64,000 bases of DNA from Marinobacter panjinensis (GCF_005298175.1 NZ_SZYH01000002.1:62001-126000), one strand, 5' to 3'. Counted from the stretch's first letter, positions 26,674 through 36,932 are shown. Notes: a model not told the origin generated them from the sequence alone. Numbers and translations: made by a program.

Positions 26674-27689
26674 GATGACGGCCCTCCGGTAACTTCGGTG
26701 CTTGCCGGTGGTGCCGTGTGGGACCAGGTGCTGTAGGACTGGGCCCGGTTACCGCCCTGTTGTTGAGCCCGCCTGAGGGCATTGGCGGCAGACTGCTGCA
26801 GGCTGTCGGCATCATCACCTATGTTCAGCCCCGCAATACCGGCGCTGACGGTAAGGTCCAGCTGGTGGGAAGCAAGCAAAGTACTCAGGCCCCTGCGGAT
26901 GGTCTCAGCCAGTGCGGCTGCATCTGTGGTCGCAATGCCGGGCAGGATGATCAGGAATTGCAGATCCGCGACGCGGTAGTAGGTGTCGAAATCCCGCAGT
27001 TGTGAGTGCAGGTAGCGGCCAATTCGTGGCAGTATGGAGCGGATGTCGGCGTCAGGATTGTTGTCGCTCAGGTGAGTGTCCAGGCCGATCATGATCACCG
27101 ACATGTCGGTGCCTTCCCGCTCGCTGCGCTGGATCTCCTTGTGCAGGTCGGCAGAAAGGTATTCCCGGCTGGCCGCCTGAGTCAGTTCGTCGGTGCGCCG
27201 CAGGGGTGCCAGTTGCCGGGATTTGTACTCCCGGAGAAATACCAGTAAGCCAGACAGCATGATGGTCAGCAGCAGAGCGCTGATCATCTGATGGCGTTCC
27301 GGGATTCCACCGGACCAATGGGTGGCAAACATCGCCATAATGGCGACCAGCACGGTAATGCAGGCGCCCCAGAAAACCGGCAGCAAGGCAAATCCGATCA
27401 GTGGTGCCACATAAAGCCAGTGGGTCAGGTTCCAGGGCCCGGTCCAAAGGCTGGTAACCAGAAGCAGTAGCAGGGCCCCGAACAGCAAGCGGTGAATGGC
27501 CGGCCAGGGCTGCCGGAATCGTCCGGGGTGAAACGCGCTGCTGGTGAAGACCAGGCCGGCGCCGATAATCGCCGTAACAGCGTTAAGTGGCTCCCGCTGG
27601 ATCACAGCGAATACAGCGATAGCGAGCAGGATCAGGAATCCTGTTCTCGATAGTCGGCTTAGCAGGAATTTTTCGGCCATCTGGGCCAT
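26670..27689 (-). CDS. Membrane protein with degenerate GGDEF domain (ADLQF)
   Basis: This 339-residue paralogue of the next gene has the same layout: an N-terminal multi-helix membrane region (about 15-165) and a cytosolic GGDEF-fold domain starting at RTDELTQAASREYLSADLHK. The catalytic motif reads ADLQF at 241-245, so neither the Gly pair nor the acidic residue for catalysis is kept. It is the first gene of the three-gene coupled operon. Its C-terminus is a short Pro/Ser/Thr-rich tail. Function unknown. Confidence 0.82.
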   Translation of the reverse strand: MAQMAEKFLLSRLSRTGFLILLAIAVFAVIQREPLNAVTAIIGAGLVFTSSAFHPGRFRQPWPAIHRLLFGALLLLLVTSLWTGPWNLTHWLYVAPLIGFALLPVFWGACITVLVAIMAMFATHWSGGIPERHQMISALLLTIMLSGLLVFLREYKSRQLAPLRRTDELTQAASREYLSADLHKEIQRSEREGTDMSVIMIGLDTHLSDNNPDADIRSILPRIGRYLHSQLRDFDTYYRVADLQFLIILPGIATTDAAALAETIRRGLSTLLASHQLDLTVSAGIAGLNIGDDADSLQQSAANALRRAQQQGGNRAQSYSTWSHTAPPASTEVTGGPSS

Positions 27690-27869
27690 GTTTTCCGTCC
27701 TCTCCCGGGCGTCCGTGTTGTCAAAGCATACAGCAGGTACTGTTCAATGACCCGCGTAATAACCTGTGTCAGGGCGGTATAATAATCGCTTGGGATGCGC
27801 ACTTGAAACGGGAAAGGTAAAGTTAGGCCCTGATTCATACAATCGGTTCAAAAATCTAAAGGTAATCGG

Positions 27870-29126
27870 ATGGATATTGCAGTTTACATGGCTGATGTGG
27901 GGCAGCAGGCACGGAAAGCCGCCACCGCAGTAGCCCGATCCACAACAGCGGTTCGCAATCAGGCGTTGCTGGCAACGGCGGAAGCACTGGATGCCTCGAG
28001 GAATGAACTGGCTGCGGCAAATGCCAGGGATCTGGAGCATGGCCGTAGTAGCGGTCTTGATGACGCCATGCTGGACCGGCTGGAACTGACACCGGCACGC
28101 ATTGATGCAATGATCGAGGGGCTTCGCCAGGTAGCCTCCCTGCCGGATCCGATCGGTGAGATTACCGACATGACCTACCGTCCGTCCGGCATACAGGTAG
28201 GGCGCATGCGGGTGCCGCTTGGGGTGATCGGCATTATTTACGAGTCGCGGCCCAACGTGACCGTAGAGGCAGCCAGCTTGTGCCTCAAATCCGGTAATGC
28301 CACCATTCTTAGGGGTGGCTCCGAGGCGATTCATTCCAATCAGGCTATCGCAGAGTGCCTCGCCAGGGGATTGTCAGACGCAGGGCTTCCGGGGAATGCC
28401 GTTCAGGTCATCAAAACTACCGATCGGGCGGCCGTGGGCGAGCTGATTACCATGCCCCGGTTTGTCGACGTGATTGTTCCCCGGGGTGGCAAAGGCCTGA
28501 TCGAGCGAATCAGCCGTGATGCCCGTGTTCCGGTGATCAAACATCTGGACGGCATCTGCCATGTGTATATCGACAGCCACGCAGACCCGGAGAAGGCTCT
28601 GGCGGTCGCTCTCAATTCCAAGACCCAGCGTTACGGTACCTGCAATACCATGGAAACCCTGCTGGTGGATCAGGAAATTGCCAGCGACATCCTGCCGTTG
28701 CTGGCGGAGGCGTTTCGCGAGAAGGGCGTCGAGCTCCGGGGCTGTGAGCAGACCGTGCAAATTCTGCCGGATGTGGCTGCTGCCACAGAAGAAGACTGGG
28801 CAACCGAATATCTGGCCCCGATTCTCGCGGTTAAGGTTGTTGACGGACTGGATGGCGCCATTGCCCATATCAATTGCTACAGCTCGCAACACACCGACAG
28901 TATCATCACCGAGAATTTCACCCGGGCACGGCGATTCCTGACGGAAGTGGATTCCGCTTCGGTCATGGTGAATGCCTCTACCCGGTTCGCTGACGGTTTT
29001 GAATACGGCCTGGGTGCGGAAATCGGCATCTCGACGGACAAGATCCACGCCCGGGGCCCTGTCGGCCTTGAAGGCCTGACATCACAGAAATACGTGGTGT
29101 TCGGCGATGGCCACATCCGGACCTGA
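27870..29126 (+). CDS. proA: ProA: glutamate-5-semialdehyde dehydrogenase
   Basis: This 418-residue enzyme reduces gamma-glutamyl phosphate in proline synthesis. It has the ALDH-like fold with [20 protein letters not shown], the catalytic Cys in [12 protein letters not shown], and the C-terminal [15 protein letters not shown]. An AAGG precedes the ATG at 27870. It is followed after 6 nt by nadD, the common Pseudomonas-like arrangement. No proB lies here. Confidence 0.96.
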   Translation: MDIAVYMADVGQQARKAATAVARSTTAVRNQALLATAEALDASRNELAAANARDLEHGRSSGLDDAMLDRLELTPARIDAMIEGLRQVASLPDPIGEITDMTYRPSGIQVGRMRVPLGVIGIIYESRPNVTVEAASLCLKSGNATILRGGSEAIHSNQAIAECLARGLSDAGLPGNAVQVIKTTDRAAVGELITMPRFVDVIVPRGGKGLIERISRDARVPVIKHLDGICHVYIDSHADPEKALAVALNSKTQRYGTCNTMETLLVDQEIASDILPLLAEAFREKGVELRGCEQTVQILPDVAAATEEDWATEYLAPILAVKVVDGLDGAIAHINCYSSQHTDSIITENFTRARRFLTEVDSASVMVNASTRFADGFEYGLGAEIGISTDKIHARGPVGLEGLTSQKYVVFGDGHIRT

Positions 29127-29132
29127 TTCTGC

Positions 29133-29765
29133 ATGCATGTCATCTACGGCGGTACCTTCGACCCCATCCATCACGGCCACCTGCGCCTGGCAGTCGAGCT
29201 TCGGGAGCGGCTGGGCGTGCCCGAGGTGTCGCTGATGCCTTGTCACGTGCCTCCTCACCGGGAGGCTCCCGGCGCAACCAGCGAGCAACGGGTGGCGCTA
29301 CTGGAACTGGCCATTGCCGATGAGCCCGGGCTGACGCTGGATCAACGGGAGCTGGGGCGCGGTGGCGCCTCCTATACGGCAGAAACTCTGCGCCAGGTCC
29401 GTGCGGAGCTGGGTCCGGAGCAGCCGCTGACGATGGTTCTGGGCACTGACTCCTTTGCCGGTTTTGACCGCTGGCAGGAATGGCAGCGCATTCCTGAGCT
29501 GGCGCACATTGTGGTGGTGCAACGACCGGGGCCCGGCCTGGAGCCGGGCAGCGCTCCGGCACGCTTGCTTGAGGAGCGCTCCGTCAGCGGGGTGGAGGCG
29601 CTCTACGGCGCCCCCTGTGGCCATATCCTGGAACTGGATCCGCCCTTGCTGGACATCTCGGCAACGGGCATTCGCGACCGGATTCTCTCGGGGCGCTCGC
29701 CCCGGTATCTCCTGCCTGACAGCGTATGGTGGGAAATTCGTCGCCAGGGACTCTACGGCGCGTGA
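29133..29765 (+). CDS. nadD: NadD: nicotinate-nucleotide adenylyltransferase
   Basis: This 210-residue protein has the nucleotidyltransferase motif YGGTFDPIHHGHLRLAVEL at its start and the ISATGIRDRILSGRSPRYL block (ISxTxxR) near its end. It makes NaAD from nicotinate mononucleotide and ATP. The ATG follows the proA stop by 6 nt with little room for its own ribosome-binding site, suggesting coupling to proA. Confidence 0.95.
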   Translation: MHVIYGGTFDPIHHGHLRLAVELRERLGVPEVSLMPCHVPPHREAPGATSEQRVALLELAIADEPGLTLDQRELGRGGASYTAETLRQVRAELGPEQPLTMVLGTDSFAGFDRWQEWQRIPELAHIVVVQRPGPGLEPGSAPARLLEERSVSGVEALYGAPCGHILELDPPLLDISATGIRDRILSGRSPRYLLPDSVWWEIRRQGLYGA

Positions 29766-29783
29766 CCTGACGGGAACTTTTAG

Positions 29784-29792
29784 TGCTACAAT
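29784..29792 (+). promoter_or_regulatory. Extended -10 element before rsfS
   Basis: TGCTACAAT is a good extended -10 (TG-N-TACAAT) about 60 nt upstream of the rsfS start, in the 87-nt gap after nadD. No convincing -35 is seen. Confidence 0.3.
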
Positions 29793-29852
29793 CCCGTCTG
29801 AATATGACTTTTCGGGTGGCCGCCTTCGCCGCTGCCCGCCAACAGGGTGATT

Positions 29853-30203
29853 ATGCAGGCTGAGCAACTGAAAGAACTGGTCGTGGGTGCGCTTGAGGAC
29901 GTCAAGGCGCAGGACGTGAGCATTATTGATGTCAGGGGAAGAACCAGTGTCACGGATTACATGGTGCTGGCTTCCGGAACCTCTAACCGGCATGTGAAAT
30001 CCCTGGCGGATTCGGTGTTGTCGGAAGCGAGGGATCAGGGAGTCAAAGCCAGTAATGTGGAAGGTGCTAACGCCAGCGACTGGATTCTGGTTGACCTTGG
30101 TGATGTGGTGGTTCACGTCATGATGCCGGCAACCCGTGAATTTTATGATCTTGAGCGCCTTTGGCGTGATGCTCCGGATCTGGGTGCTGCAGGTAGCGAA
30201 TAG
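29853..30203 (+). CDS. rsfS: RsfS: ribosomal silencing factor
   Basis: This 116-residue protein has the RsfS/YbeB hallmarks [36 protein letters not shown] and FYDLERLW. It binds uL14 and blocks subunit joining in stationary phase. I chose the ATG at 29853 with AGGGTG upstream over the GTG two codons earlier. It begins the run rsfS-rlmH-mrdA-mrdB. Confidence 0.95.
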   Translation: MQAEQLKELVVGALEDVKAQDVSIIDVRGRTSVTDYMVLASGTSNRHVKSLADSVLSEARDQGVKASNVEGANASDWILVDLGDVVVHVMMPATREFYDLERLWRDAPDLGAAGSE

Positions 30204-30205
30204 TC

Positions 30206-30676
30206 ATGCGGTTACGTCTGGTCTGTGTAGGGCAGAAAATGCCCGAGTGGGTCAGCCAGGGCTTTAACGAGTATGCCCGCCGGATGCCGCCGGAACTGCC
30301 CGTTGAGCTGGTGGAGATACCGATGGCTCATCGTGGCAAAAATCCGGATATCCCGCGGTTGATGCAGAAAGAGGCGGATTCGATCCTGTCTGCTGTGGGC
30401 CCCCGCGACCACGTTGTTGCGCTGGAAGTGGGTGGTCGCAACTGGTCCACTGAAAAACTCGCCAGCCAGCTTGGAAACTGGCAGCAGGATGGCAAGGACG
30501 TCAGCTTCCTTGTCGGTGGCCCCGATGGTCTTGCCGACGCCTGCCGGGCCAGAGCTGATCAGTTATGGTCACTGTCATCTCTGACCTTGCCACATCCGCT
30601 GGTGCGCATCCTGCTAGCCGAGCAGCTCTACCGGGCCTGGTCCGTCACCCGTAATCACCCATACCACCGGGCCTAG
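30206..30676 (+). CDS. rlmH: RlmH: 23S rRNA pseudouridine-1915 N3-methyltransferase
   Basis: This 156-residue SPOUT methyltransferase has the C-terminal SAM-knot motif FLVGGPDGL and [20 protein letters not shown], and the usual end NHPYHRA. It starts 2 nt after the rsfS stop. Confidence 0.96.
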   Translation: MRLRLVCVGQKMPEWVSQGFNEYARRMPPELPVELVEIPMAHRGKNPDIPRLMQKEADSILSAVGPRDHVVALEVGGRNWSTEKLASQLGNWQQDGKDVSFLVGGPDGLADACRARADQLWSLSSLTLPHPLVRILLAEQLYRAWSVTRNHPYHRA

Positions 30677-30685
30677 GAAACTGAT

Positions 30686-32578
30686 ATGCCCTGGGGCGAA
30701 TTCAAAGACACTGCAGCCGAACGGCGCCTTTTCCAGCGGCGCACCGTGGTGATGTTGTTACTGGTGTTCGTATTGCTGAGCCTGCTCATTGCCAGGATGT
30801 ATCAGCTGCAGGTTGTTGAACACGACATTTACACCACCCTCTCCGACAAAAACCGTGTCCAGGTGCAATCCGTAGCTCCGCCCAGGGGGCTGGTTTACGA
30901 CCGTAACGATGTGCTGCTGGCCGAAAATCGCCCGGTATTCAGCGTCACGCTGGTGCCCGAGCGCGTCGGCGACATGGAACAGACCCTCGCCAAACTTCAG
31001 GGCATGCTCAGCATTTCCGAGGAGGATATGGAGCGGTTCCACCGGCGGCTCCTTGAGCCCCGTCGTCCGTTCCAGGAGCTCCCCCTGCGTTACGATCTCA
31101 ACGAGCAGGAAATTGCGCGCCTGGCGGTCCACCGCCATGAATTGCCCGGTGTTGAGGTGTCCGCCGAGCTGGTGCGTTACTACCCCCACAGTGAGCTGAC
31201 CGCCCATGCCCTCGGCTATGTGGGCCGGATCAACCGGCAGGAGCTGCAGCGTATTGATCCGGTTAACTATGCGGGTACCAACTATATTGGCAAGTCCGGT
31301 GTGGAGCGATTCTACGAACAGCTCCTGCACGGACGTGTCGGCTACCAGCATGTGGAGACCAACGCGCGGGGCCGGACTTTGCGCGTGCTTGAGCGGGAGA
31401 ATCCCGTACCCGGCGAGGACATCCGGCTGCACATGGATTTACGGCTCCAGCAGCTGGCACATGAACTGCTGGATGGCCGGCGTGGCGCCATTATCGCGAT
31501 TGAACCCTCCACCGGGGGAATTCTGGCCCTTGCGAGTGTTCCCGGTTTCGACGCCAACCTGTTTGTAACCGGCATTGGTGTTGAGGCGTATCGTGAGCTC
31601 AGCAAGAGTGTCGATAAACCACTCTTCAACCGGGCCCTGCGTGGCCAATACCCTCCGGGCTCGACACTCAAGCCCATGCTCGCTGTTGCGGCTCTCGACA
31701 GCGGTGCTGTAACCCGGGACAAGACCATATGGGACCCCGGATACTTCCGGCTGACTCCTGGCGGGCGTCCCTGGCGAGACTGGAAGCGGGGTGGTCACGG
31801 CTGGGTTGATCTCACGGCGGCGGTGGCTGAATCCTGCGACATCTATTTTTACGAAGCAGCCGTGGCCATGGGCGTTGACACCATGCATCAGTACCTCTCG
31901 GAGTTCGGGTTCGGCGAAGATGCGACCCTGGATGTTGCCGGGGCCTTGAGTGGGCTGTTGCCATCCAGGGACTGGAAGCGAGCCGTTCACAGTGAGCCCT
32001 GGTATCCGGGTGACTCGGTAAACCTCGGCATCGGGCAGGGGTACATGTTGGCAACACCATTACAACTGGCAACCGCGACCTCGGTACTCGCCAACCGTGG
32101 GAATTGGTCCGAGCCGAGATTGCTGAAAGATATCAAGGGCGACCGATCGATCGATGATGTGCTGCCTACCGGCAATCACCAGTCCATCGAGCTTGAGAAC
32201 TCTGAGGATTGGGAGTATGTCGTGGAAGCCATGGCGGAAGTGATGCACGGCAGTAAGGGAACCGCTCGCGGTGCGGCGAAGGGTGCGCCGTATCGCATGG
32301 CTGGCAAAACCGGCACTGCCCAGGTATTCAGTCTTGCTGAGGACGAAGAGTACGACGAGGAGGAGATTCGGGAGCGTCTGCGGGATCATGCCCTGTTCGT
32401 GGGTTTTGCGCCAGTGGATGACCCGCAGATTGCAGTTTCCGTGATCGTGGAAAATGGCGGCAGTGGCAGCGGTACTGCGGCACCCGTGGCGCGGGCAATG
32501 TTTGACGCCTGGCTGCTGGGCTTCCCCGAAGAAGGAGAGGCGCTGGTTGTGGGTTCATCAGAGGGGGCTTCCCACTGA
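30686..32578 (+). CDS. mrdA: MrdA: penicillin-binding protein 2
   Basis: This 630-residue transpeptidase works in side-wall elongation. It has a short cytoplasmic N-terminus, one membrane anchor (about 20-42, VVMLLLVFVLLSLLIARM) and a dimerisation domain with the RGLVYDRN box. The catalytic domain has Ser326 in PPGSTLKPML, the SCD motif in AESCDIYFYE and Lys541 in GKTGTAQVF. All active-site motifs are intact. It forms the elongasome pair with mrdB, whose ATG overlaps the mrdA stop by 1 nt (TGATG). Confidence 0.97.
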   Translation: MPWGEFKDTAAERRLFQRRTVVMLLLVFVLLSLLIARMYQLQVVEHDIYTTLSDKNRVQVQSVAPPRGLVYDRNDVLLAENRPVFSVTLVPERVGDMEQTLAKLQGMLSISEEDMERFHRRLLEPRRPFQELPLRYDLNEQEIARLAVHRHELPGVEVSAELVRYYPHSELTAHALGYVGRINRQELQRIDPVNYAGTNYIGKSGVERFYEQLLHGRVGYQHVETNARGRTLRVLERENPVPGEDIRLHMDLRLQQLAHELLDGRRGAIIAIEPSTGGILALASVPGFDANLFVTGIGVEAYRELSKSVDKPLFNRALRGQYPPGSTLKPMLAVAALDSGAVTRDKTIWDPGYFRLTPGGRPWRDWKRGGHGWVDLTAAVAESCDIYFYEAAVAMGVDTMHQYLSEFGFGEDATLDVAGALSGLLPSRDWKRAVHSEPWYPGDSVNLGIGQGYMLATPLQLATATSVLANRGNWSEPRLLKDIKGDRSIDDVLPTGNHQSIELENSEDWEYVVEAMAEVMHGSKGTARGAAKGAPYRMAGKTGTAQVFSLAEDEEYDEEEIRERLRDHALFVGFAPVDDPQIAVSVIVENGGSGSGTAAPVARAMFDAWLLGFPEEGEALVVGSSEGASH

Positions 32579-33720
32579 TGGCGGCCGGAAGCATGTTCAA
32601 TGAGTCGTTGCGCCATCCACTCTCTGGCCCACGGGGCATCTGGTCTTTTTTGCACATAGATCCGGTGCTGATGTTGCTTTTGCTGGCGCTTATCGCCGGC
32701 GGGCTGGTGGTGCTCTACAGCGGGGCCGACCAGAATATGGCGGTGGTCAAGGCCCAGGGTGTTCGTATGGGCGTGGCGCTGGTGGTGATGCTGGTCTTTG
32801 CCCAGCTTGACCCTTCTGTCTTCAGGCGCTGGGCGCCCTGGCTGTTTGCCGCGGGAATTGCCGGCCTGGCTGCGGTGTTGCTGGTGGGGGTGGGCGCCAA
32901 GGGAGCGCAACGTTGGTTGGCGATACCGGGGTTACCCCGCTTCCAGCCCTCTGAGTTGATGAAACTGGTGGTGCCGATGATGGCGGCCTGGTATCTGTCG
33001 CGCCACTACCTGCCACCGCGCCTTCGCCACGTGGCTGTAGCGCTTTTGATCGCCTTGGTGCCCATGGCGATGATCATCCTGCAGCCGGACCTTGGTACCT
33101 CCCTGCTGGTCGGGGCTGCAGGCATCTTTGTGGTTTTCTTTGCGGGGATCAGCTGGCGATTGATCGGGGCCTTTTTTGCCATGGTTTCTGTGGCCGCGCC
33201 ATTGATGTGGTTCTTCGTGATGCGGGATTATCAGAAACAGCGTGTGTTGACCCTGCTTGATCCTCAGAGCGACCCCCTTGGTGCCGGCTGGAATATCATT
33301 CAGTCGAAAACCGCGATCGGGTCCGGTGGCATGGACGGCAAGGGCTGGCTTCAGGGAACCCAGTCCCATCTGGAGTTTCTGCCGGAAAGCCATACGGATT
33401 TCATCGTTGCGGTTCTGGCGGAGGAGTTCGGTTTCGTCGGTATGCTGACGCTGCTGGTGCTCTACATGCTGATAATCCTGCGCTGTCTGTATATTGCCGC
33501 CACGGCTCAGGACTCTTTCAGCCGCCTGCTCGCCGGAGCGCTGACCATGACCTTTTTCATCTACGTGTTTGTCAATGTCGGGATGGTCAGCGGGCTGCTT
33601 CCGGTGGTTGGGGTTCCGTTGCCGCTTGTCAGCTATGGCGGAACCTCCAGTGTTACGCTTATGGCGGCCTTTGGAGTGCTTATGTCCATCCAGACCCACA
33701 GGCGTATGATCAGTGCCTGA
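32578..33720 (+). CDS. mrdB: MrdB/RodA: peptidoglycan glycosyltransferase of the elongasome
   Basis: This 380-residue SEDS-family protein has about ten membrane helices. It has the conserved GAKGAQRWLAIPGL loop, FQPSELMKL, ILQPDLGTSLLV (catalytic Asp in this loop by family comparison) and the C-terminal LPLVSYGGTSSV. It polymerises glycan strands that MrdA crosslinks. Confidence 0.97.
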   Translation: MAAGSMFNESLRHPLSGPRGIWSFLHIDPVLMLLLLALIAGGLVVLYSGADQNMAVVKAQGVRMGVALVVMLVFAQLDPSVFRRWAPWLFAAGIAGLAAVLLVGVGAKGAQRWLAIPGLPRFQPSELMKLVVPMMAAWYLSRHYLPPRLRHVAVALLIALVPMAMIILQPDLGTSLLVGAAGIFVVFFAGISWRLIGAFFAMVSVAAPLMWFFVMRDYQKQRVLTLLDPQSDPLGAGWNIIQSKTAIGSGGMDGKGWLQGTQSHLEFLPESHTDFIVAVLAEEFGFVGMLTLLVLYMLIILRCLYIAATAQDSFSRLLAGALTMTFFIYVFVNVGMVSGLLPVVGVPLPLVSYGGTSSVTLMAAFGVLMSIQTHRRMISA

Positions 33721-33808
33721 TGGTCCCGTACCAGCATGGACGCCGGGTAATGGTTGCTTCGCGGGTCGTCGTGGTAATCTTGGTAGCCTCATCCTTGCAG
33801 GGAGTTTC

Positions 33809-34837
33809 ATGAAAGCAGTCATTAACAGGGCGCGTAACGCACTTGTGGTGGTCGTTGTTTTGGTCATGCCGGCGCTGGCATCGGCGCAGTACGACAAAAC
33901 ACCTGAGGGCCAGGCTTTTATTCGCGAGATGGCGGGGCGTTACGGCTTCGAGGCGAGCCGGGTCAAAGCATTACTGGAAACCGCCGAACGCAAGGATTCG
34001 ATACTGGAGTCCATCAGCCGGCCAGCTGAAAAAACACTGGAATGGCACCAGTACCGCAAGATTTTTATCCGTCCGGAAAGAATTGATCAGGGCGTGGAAT
34101 TTCTCAGTCAGTATCGAGAGGCATTCGAGCGGGCTGAAGATGAATACGGGGTGCCGGCATCGGTCATTGCCGCGATCATTGGTGTGGAAACCTGGTATGG
34201 CACGTACAAGGGCAACCACAGGGTGCTGGATGCATTGGCCACCCTGGCATTCGATTACCCCCCGCGGAGTCGTTTTTTTCGCAGTGAACTGGTGCAGTAT
34301 CTGCTGATGACCCGCGAGCAGGGTTTTGATCCGGAAGAACTTACCGGCTCCTATGCCGGGGCAATGGGGTATGGTCAGTTTATCTCCAGCAGCTACCGTC
34401 ACTACGCTATTGATTTCGACGGCGATGGCGTAGCCGATATCCTGAACAACCCGGTTGACGCGATTGGCAGTGTGGCCAATTATTTTCGCGCCCATCACTG
34501 GAGGCAGGGAGCGCCGGTGGCAGAGCGTATGCACAACAGCCTGCCGGAAGGCTCACCAATGCTGACAGGGGAACTGAGGCCGACCCTCACAGTCAATGAC
34601 TATCGGCAGGCCGGGTTGTCGCCCGAAGCCGATGTGGCTGCTGATGCAAAAGCAAGGGCAATCCGCCTTGCTGGTGCCGATGGCCCTGAGCTGTGGCTGA
34701 CATACCATAACTTTTATGTGATAACCCGCTACAATCACAGTCATCTTTACGCCATGGCTGTATTCCAGCTGGCCAATGCACTGAGCGAACAGGCCAGTCA
34801 GCCAGAAAAACAGAACGGGGTGAATAATAACTCGTGA
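33809..34837 (+). CDS. mltB: MltB: lytic murein transglycosylase B
   Basis: This 342-residue enzyme has a signal peptide ending LASAQ and no lipobox Cys, so it is probably soluble in the periplasm, unlike the E. coli lipoprotein. The catalytic Glu127 lies in IIGVETWYGTYKG. GYGQFISSSYRHYAIDFDGD and the ITRYNHSHLYAMAV end are typical. The ATG at 33809 follows CAGGGAG; an earlier in-frame start would spoil the signal peptide. It overlaps the rlpA start by 4 nt. Confidence 0.94.
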   Translation: MKAVINRARNALVVVVVLVMPALASAQYDKTPEGQAFIREMAGRYGFEASRVKALLETAERKDSILESISRPAEKTLEWHQYRKIFIRPERIDQGVEFLSQYREAFERAEDEYGVPASVIAAIIGVETWYGTYKGNHRVLDALATLAFDYPPRSRFFRSELVQYLLMTREQGFDPEELTGSYAGAMGYGQFISSSYRHYAIDFDGDGVADILNNPVDAIGSVANYFRAHHWRQGAPVAERMHNSLPEGSPMLTGELRPTLTVNDYRQAGLSPEADVAADAKARAIRLAGADGPELWLTYHNFYVITRYNHSHLYAMAVFQLANALSEQASQPEKQNGVNNNS

Positions 34838-35706
34838 TCACACGCACTTTCTTATTGGTTATCGCCGGAGCCCTGGTTCTGGCGGGATGTGCTTCATCAC
34901 CGGAACCGGATCATTCCTCCAGGTACACCTTGTCTCAGGACAGGGCGCCAACTGGCAGTTTTGATGCATCCGGCCTGCAAGATGCGAAGCCCCGTTATGA
35001 AGAACCCCGCAGAGCCGGTAACAAATCCCCCTACAACGTCTGGGGCAAGGAATATTGGGTTCGGGAGAGCAATGACGGTTATGTCCAGCGGGGCACGGCC
35101 AGTTGGTATGGCGAGAAATTCCATGGTCATAACACCTCCAACGGTGAGGTGTTTGACATGTATGAGATGACGGCGGCCCACAAGAGCCTGAGGATTCCGG
35201 GGTACGCCCGCGTTACCAATCTTGATAACGGCCGTTCCGTGATTGTGAGGGTGAATGACCGCGGCCCTTTCCACGGTGATCGCCTGATCGATCTTTCCTA
35301 CGCTGCCGCCAAGAAACTGGGCTACCAGGGCAGGGGCACCGCCAGGGTAGAGGTGGCAGCTATCACGGTGAAACCGGATGGCTCGATGACACTCGCTGGC
35401 AAGCCCTTCCCTGATGCAGGGGCGCCGGTTGATGCCGAGCGCCTGGCTGACCCGGGAACCGGCAACGAGGCTTTGTTCGTGCAGCTCGGTTCGTTCAGCC
35501 AGCGTAATCCTGCCGAGGCTCTTATGGACCGCGCCCGGCGGGCTGTTGCAAACCCCATGCGGGTCAGGGAAATAGAAACGGCTTCAGGCCGCTTCCACCG
35601 GGTTCAGGTAGGGCCGTTCAGGGATGAAGATGAGGCTCTTAGAACCCAGAGTCTGCTTGAAAACCAAGGATTCGGTCAGTCAATATTGCTGACCGATACA
35701 CACTGA
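34834..35706 (+). CDS. rlpA: RlpA: septal ring lytic transglycosylase, SPOR lipoprotein
   Basis: This 290-residue outer-membrane lipoprotein has the lipobox LVLAGC (Cys19), a double-psi beta-barrel with GTASWYGEKFHGHNTSNGE and VIVRVNDRGPF, and a C-terminal SPOR domain (about 212-288, LFVQLGSFSQRNPAEALM) that binds denuded glycan at the septum. It starts with GTG overlapping the mltB stop. Confidence 0.94.
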   Translation: MITRTFLLVIAGALVLAGCASSPEPDHSSRYTLSQDRAPTGSFDASGLQDAKPRYEEPRRAGNKSPYNVWGKEYWVRESNDGYVQRGTASWYGEKFHGHNTSNGEVFDMYEMTAAHKSLRIPGYARVTNLDNGRSVIVRVNDRGPFHGDRLIDLSYAAAKKLGYQGRGTARVEVAAITVKPDGSMTLAGKPFPDAGAPVDAERLADPGTGNEALFVQLGSFSQRNPAEALMDRARRAVANPMRVREIETASGRFHRVQVGPFRDEDEALRTQSLLENQGFGQSILLTDTH

Positions 35707-35737
35707 ACCAGTCACCCACTAGATATTGAATGGACCC

Positions 35738-36904
35738 ATGGTAATAAACAACGTATTCCGCGCCTGTACCGCTGTTCTCATGTTGGCCCTGCTGACAGCA
35801 ATGCCTGCTGCGGCACAGTCTGTGCTGATCCCGTCGCCGCCTCAGATCGGTGCTAGCTCCTACATTCTGATGGACCCGCTGTCCGGGCGGATCATCATGG
35901 AGGAAAACAGCCATGAGCGTCTGCCTCCTGCGAGCCTGACCAAGATGATGACCGCCTATATCGTTGAGCGGGAGCTGGATGAGGGGCGTATCGTTATGTC
36001 CGACATGGTACCCATCAGCGTCAACGCCTGGCGCACCGAAGGTTCGCGCACCTTTGTGCAGGAGGGAACCCAGGTGTCTGTGGAGGATCTGCTGAAGGGC
36101 GTCATTATCCAGTCGGGTAACGACGCCTCCGTTGCCCTGGCGGAGTTCGTTGCCGGTAGCGAGGATGCCTTCGTTGATATCATGAACCAGCAGGCGCAGA
36201 TTCTGGGGATGAATGAGTCCAGTTTTGCTAACGCCACCGGGTTACCGTCCCAGGATCATTTCTCGACCGCCTACGATCTCGCTCTGCTGGCCAAGGCGAT
36301 CATTAATGATTACCCGGAAAACTATCCGCTGTACGCGCAAAAGCACTTCACCTTCAATAATATACGCCAGCCTAACCGCAACAGCCTGTTGTGGCGTGAT
36401 GACAGTGTCGACGGTCTGAAAACCGGCCATACAGAAGAGGCGGGATACTGTCTGGTGGCGTCAGCCAAGCGAAATGATACCCGCATGATTGCGGTGGTTA
36501 TGGGCACCGACAGCACAGCCGCCCGCGCCCAGGAAGTCCAGAAAATGCTCAATTATGGCTTCCGTTATTACCAGACAGAGCGTCTGTTCCGTAATGGCCA
36601 GGAGCTGCTAGAAGCAAAGGTCTGGGGTGGTGAGAGTGACAGCCTGTCGGTGGGTCTCATGAAGGACGTTCACGTGACCATTCCGCGGGGCTCCCGTGAT
36701 TCCCTGGAGTCCACGGTAGAAATGGATTCCGTGATCAAGGCGCCTGTGTCCAAAGGGGACGAGCTGGGACGGGTGACGGTGAAGCTGGACGACGAAGTGT
36801 TGGTTGACCAGCCGGTACTTGCCCTCAGTGATGTGCCCGAAGGTGGATTCTTCAAGCGCATATGGGACGCCATCAAGTTATTCTTTATGCAATTGTTCGA
36901 CTAA
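35738..36904 (+). CDS. dacA: DacA: D-alanyl-D-alanine carboxypeptidase (PBP5/6 type)
   Basis: This 388-residue enzyme has a signal peptide ending MPAAAQS and a catalytic Ser66-x-x-Lys69 in PPASLTKMM. The SGN motif is in IIQSGNDASVAL and the KTG motif in LKTGHTEEAGYC. The C-terminal PBP5 beta domain ends in an amphipathic anchor helix (FFKRIWDAIKLFFMQLFD) that holds it to the inner membrane. It trims pentapeptides. The ATG at 35738 is the likely start; an in-frame TTG lies 12 nt earlier. Confidence 0.95.
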   Translation: MVINNVFRACTAVLMLALLTAMPAAAQSVLIPSPPQIGASSYILMDPLSGRIIMEENSHERLPPASLTKMMTAYIVERELDEGRIVMSDMVPISVNAWRTEGSRTFVQEGTQVSVEDLLKGVIIQSGNDASVALAEFVAGSEDAFVDIMNQQAQILGMNESSFANATGLPSQDHFSTAYDLALLAKAIINDYPENYPLYAQKHFTFNNIRQPNRNSLLWRDDSVDGLKTGHTEEAGYCLVASAKRNDTRMIAVVMGTDSTAARAQEVQKMLNYGFRYYQTERLFRNGQELLEAKVWGGESDSLSVGLMKDVHVTIPRGSRDSLESTVEMDSVIKAPVSKGDELGRVTVKLDDEVLVDQPVLALSDVPEGGFFKRIWDAIKLFFMQLFD

Positions 36905-36932
36905 TGGCCGGTGCGCCTGGGAGAGATCCGCG

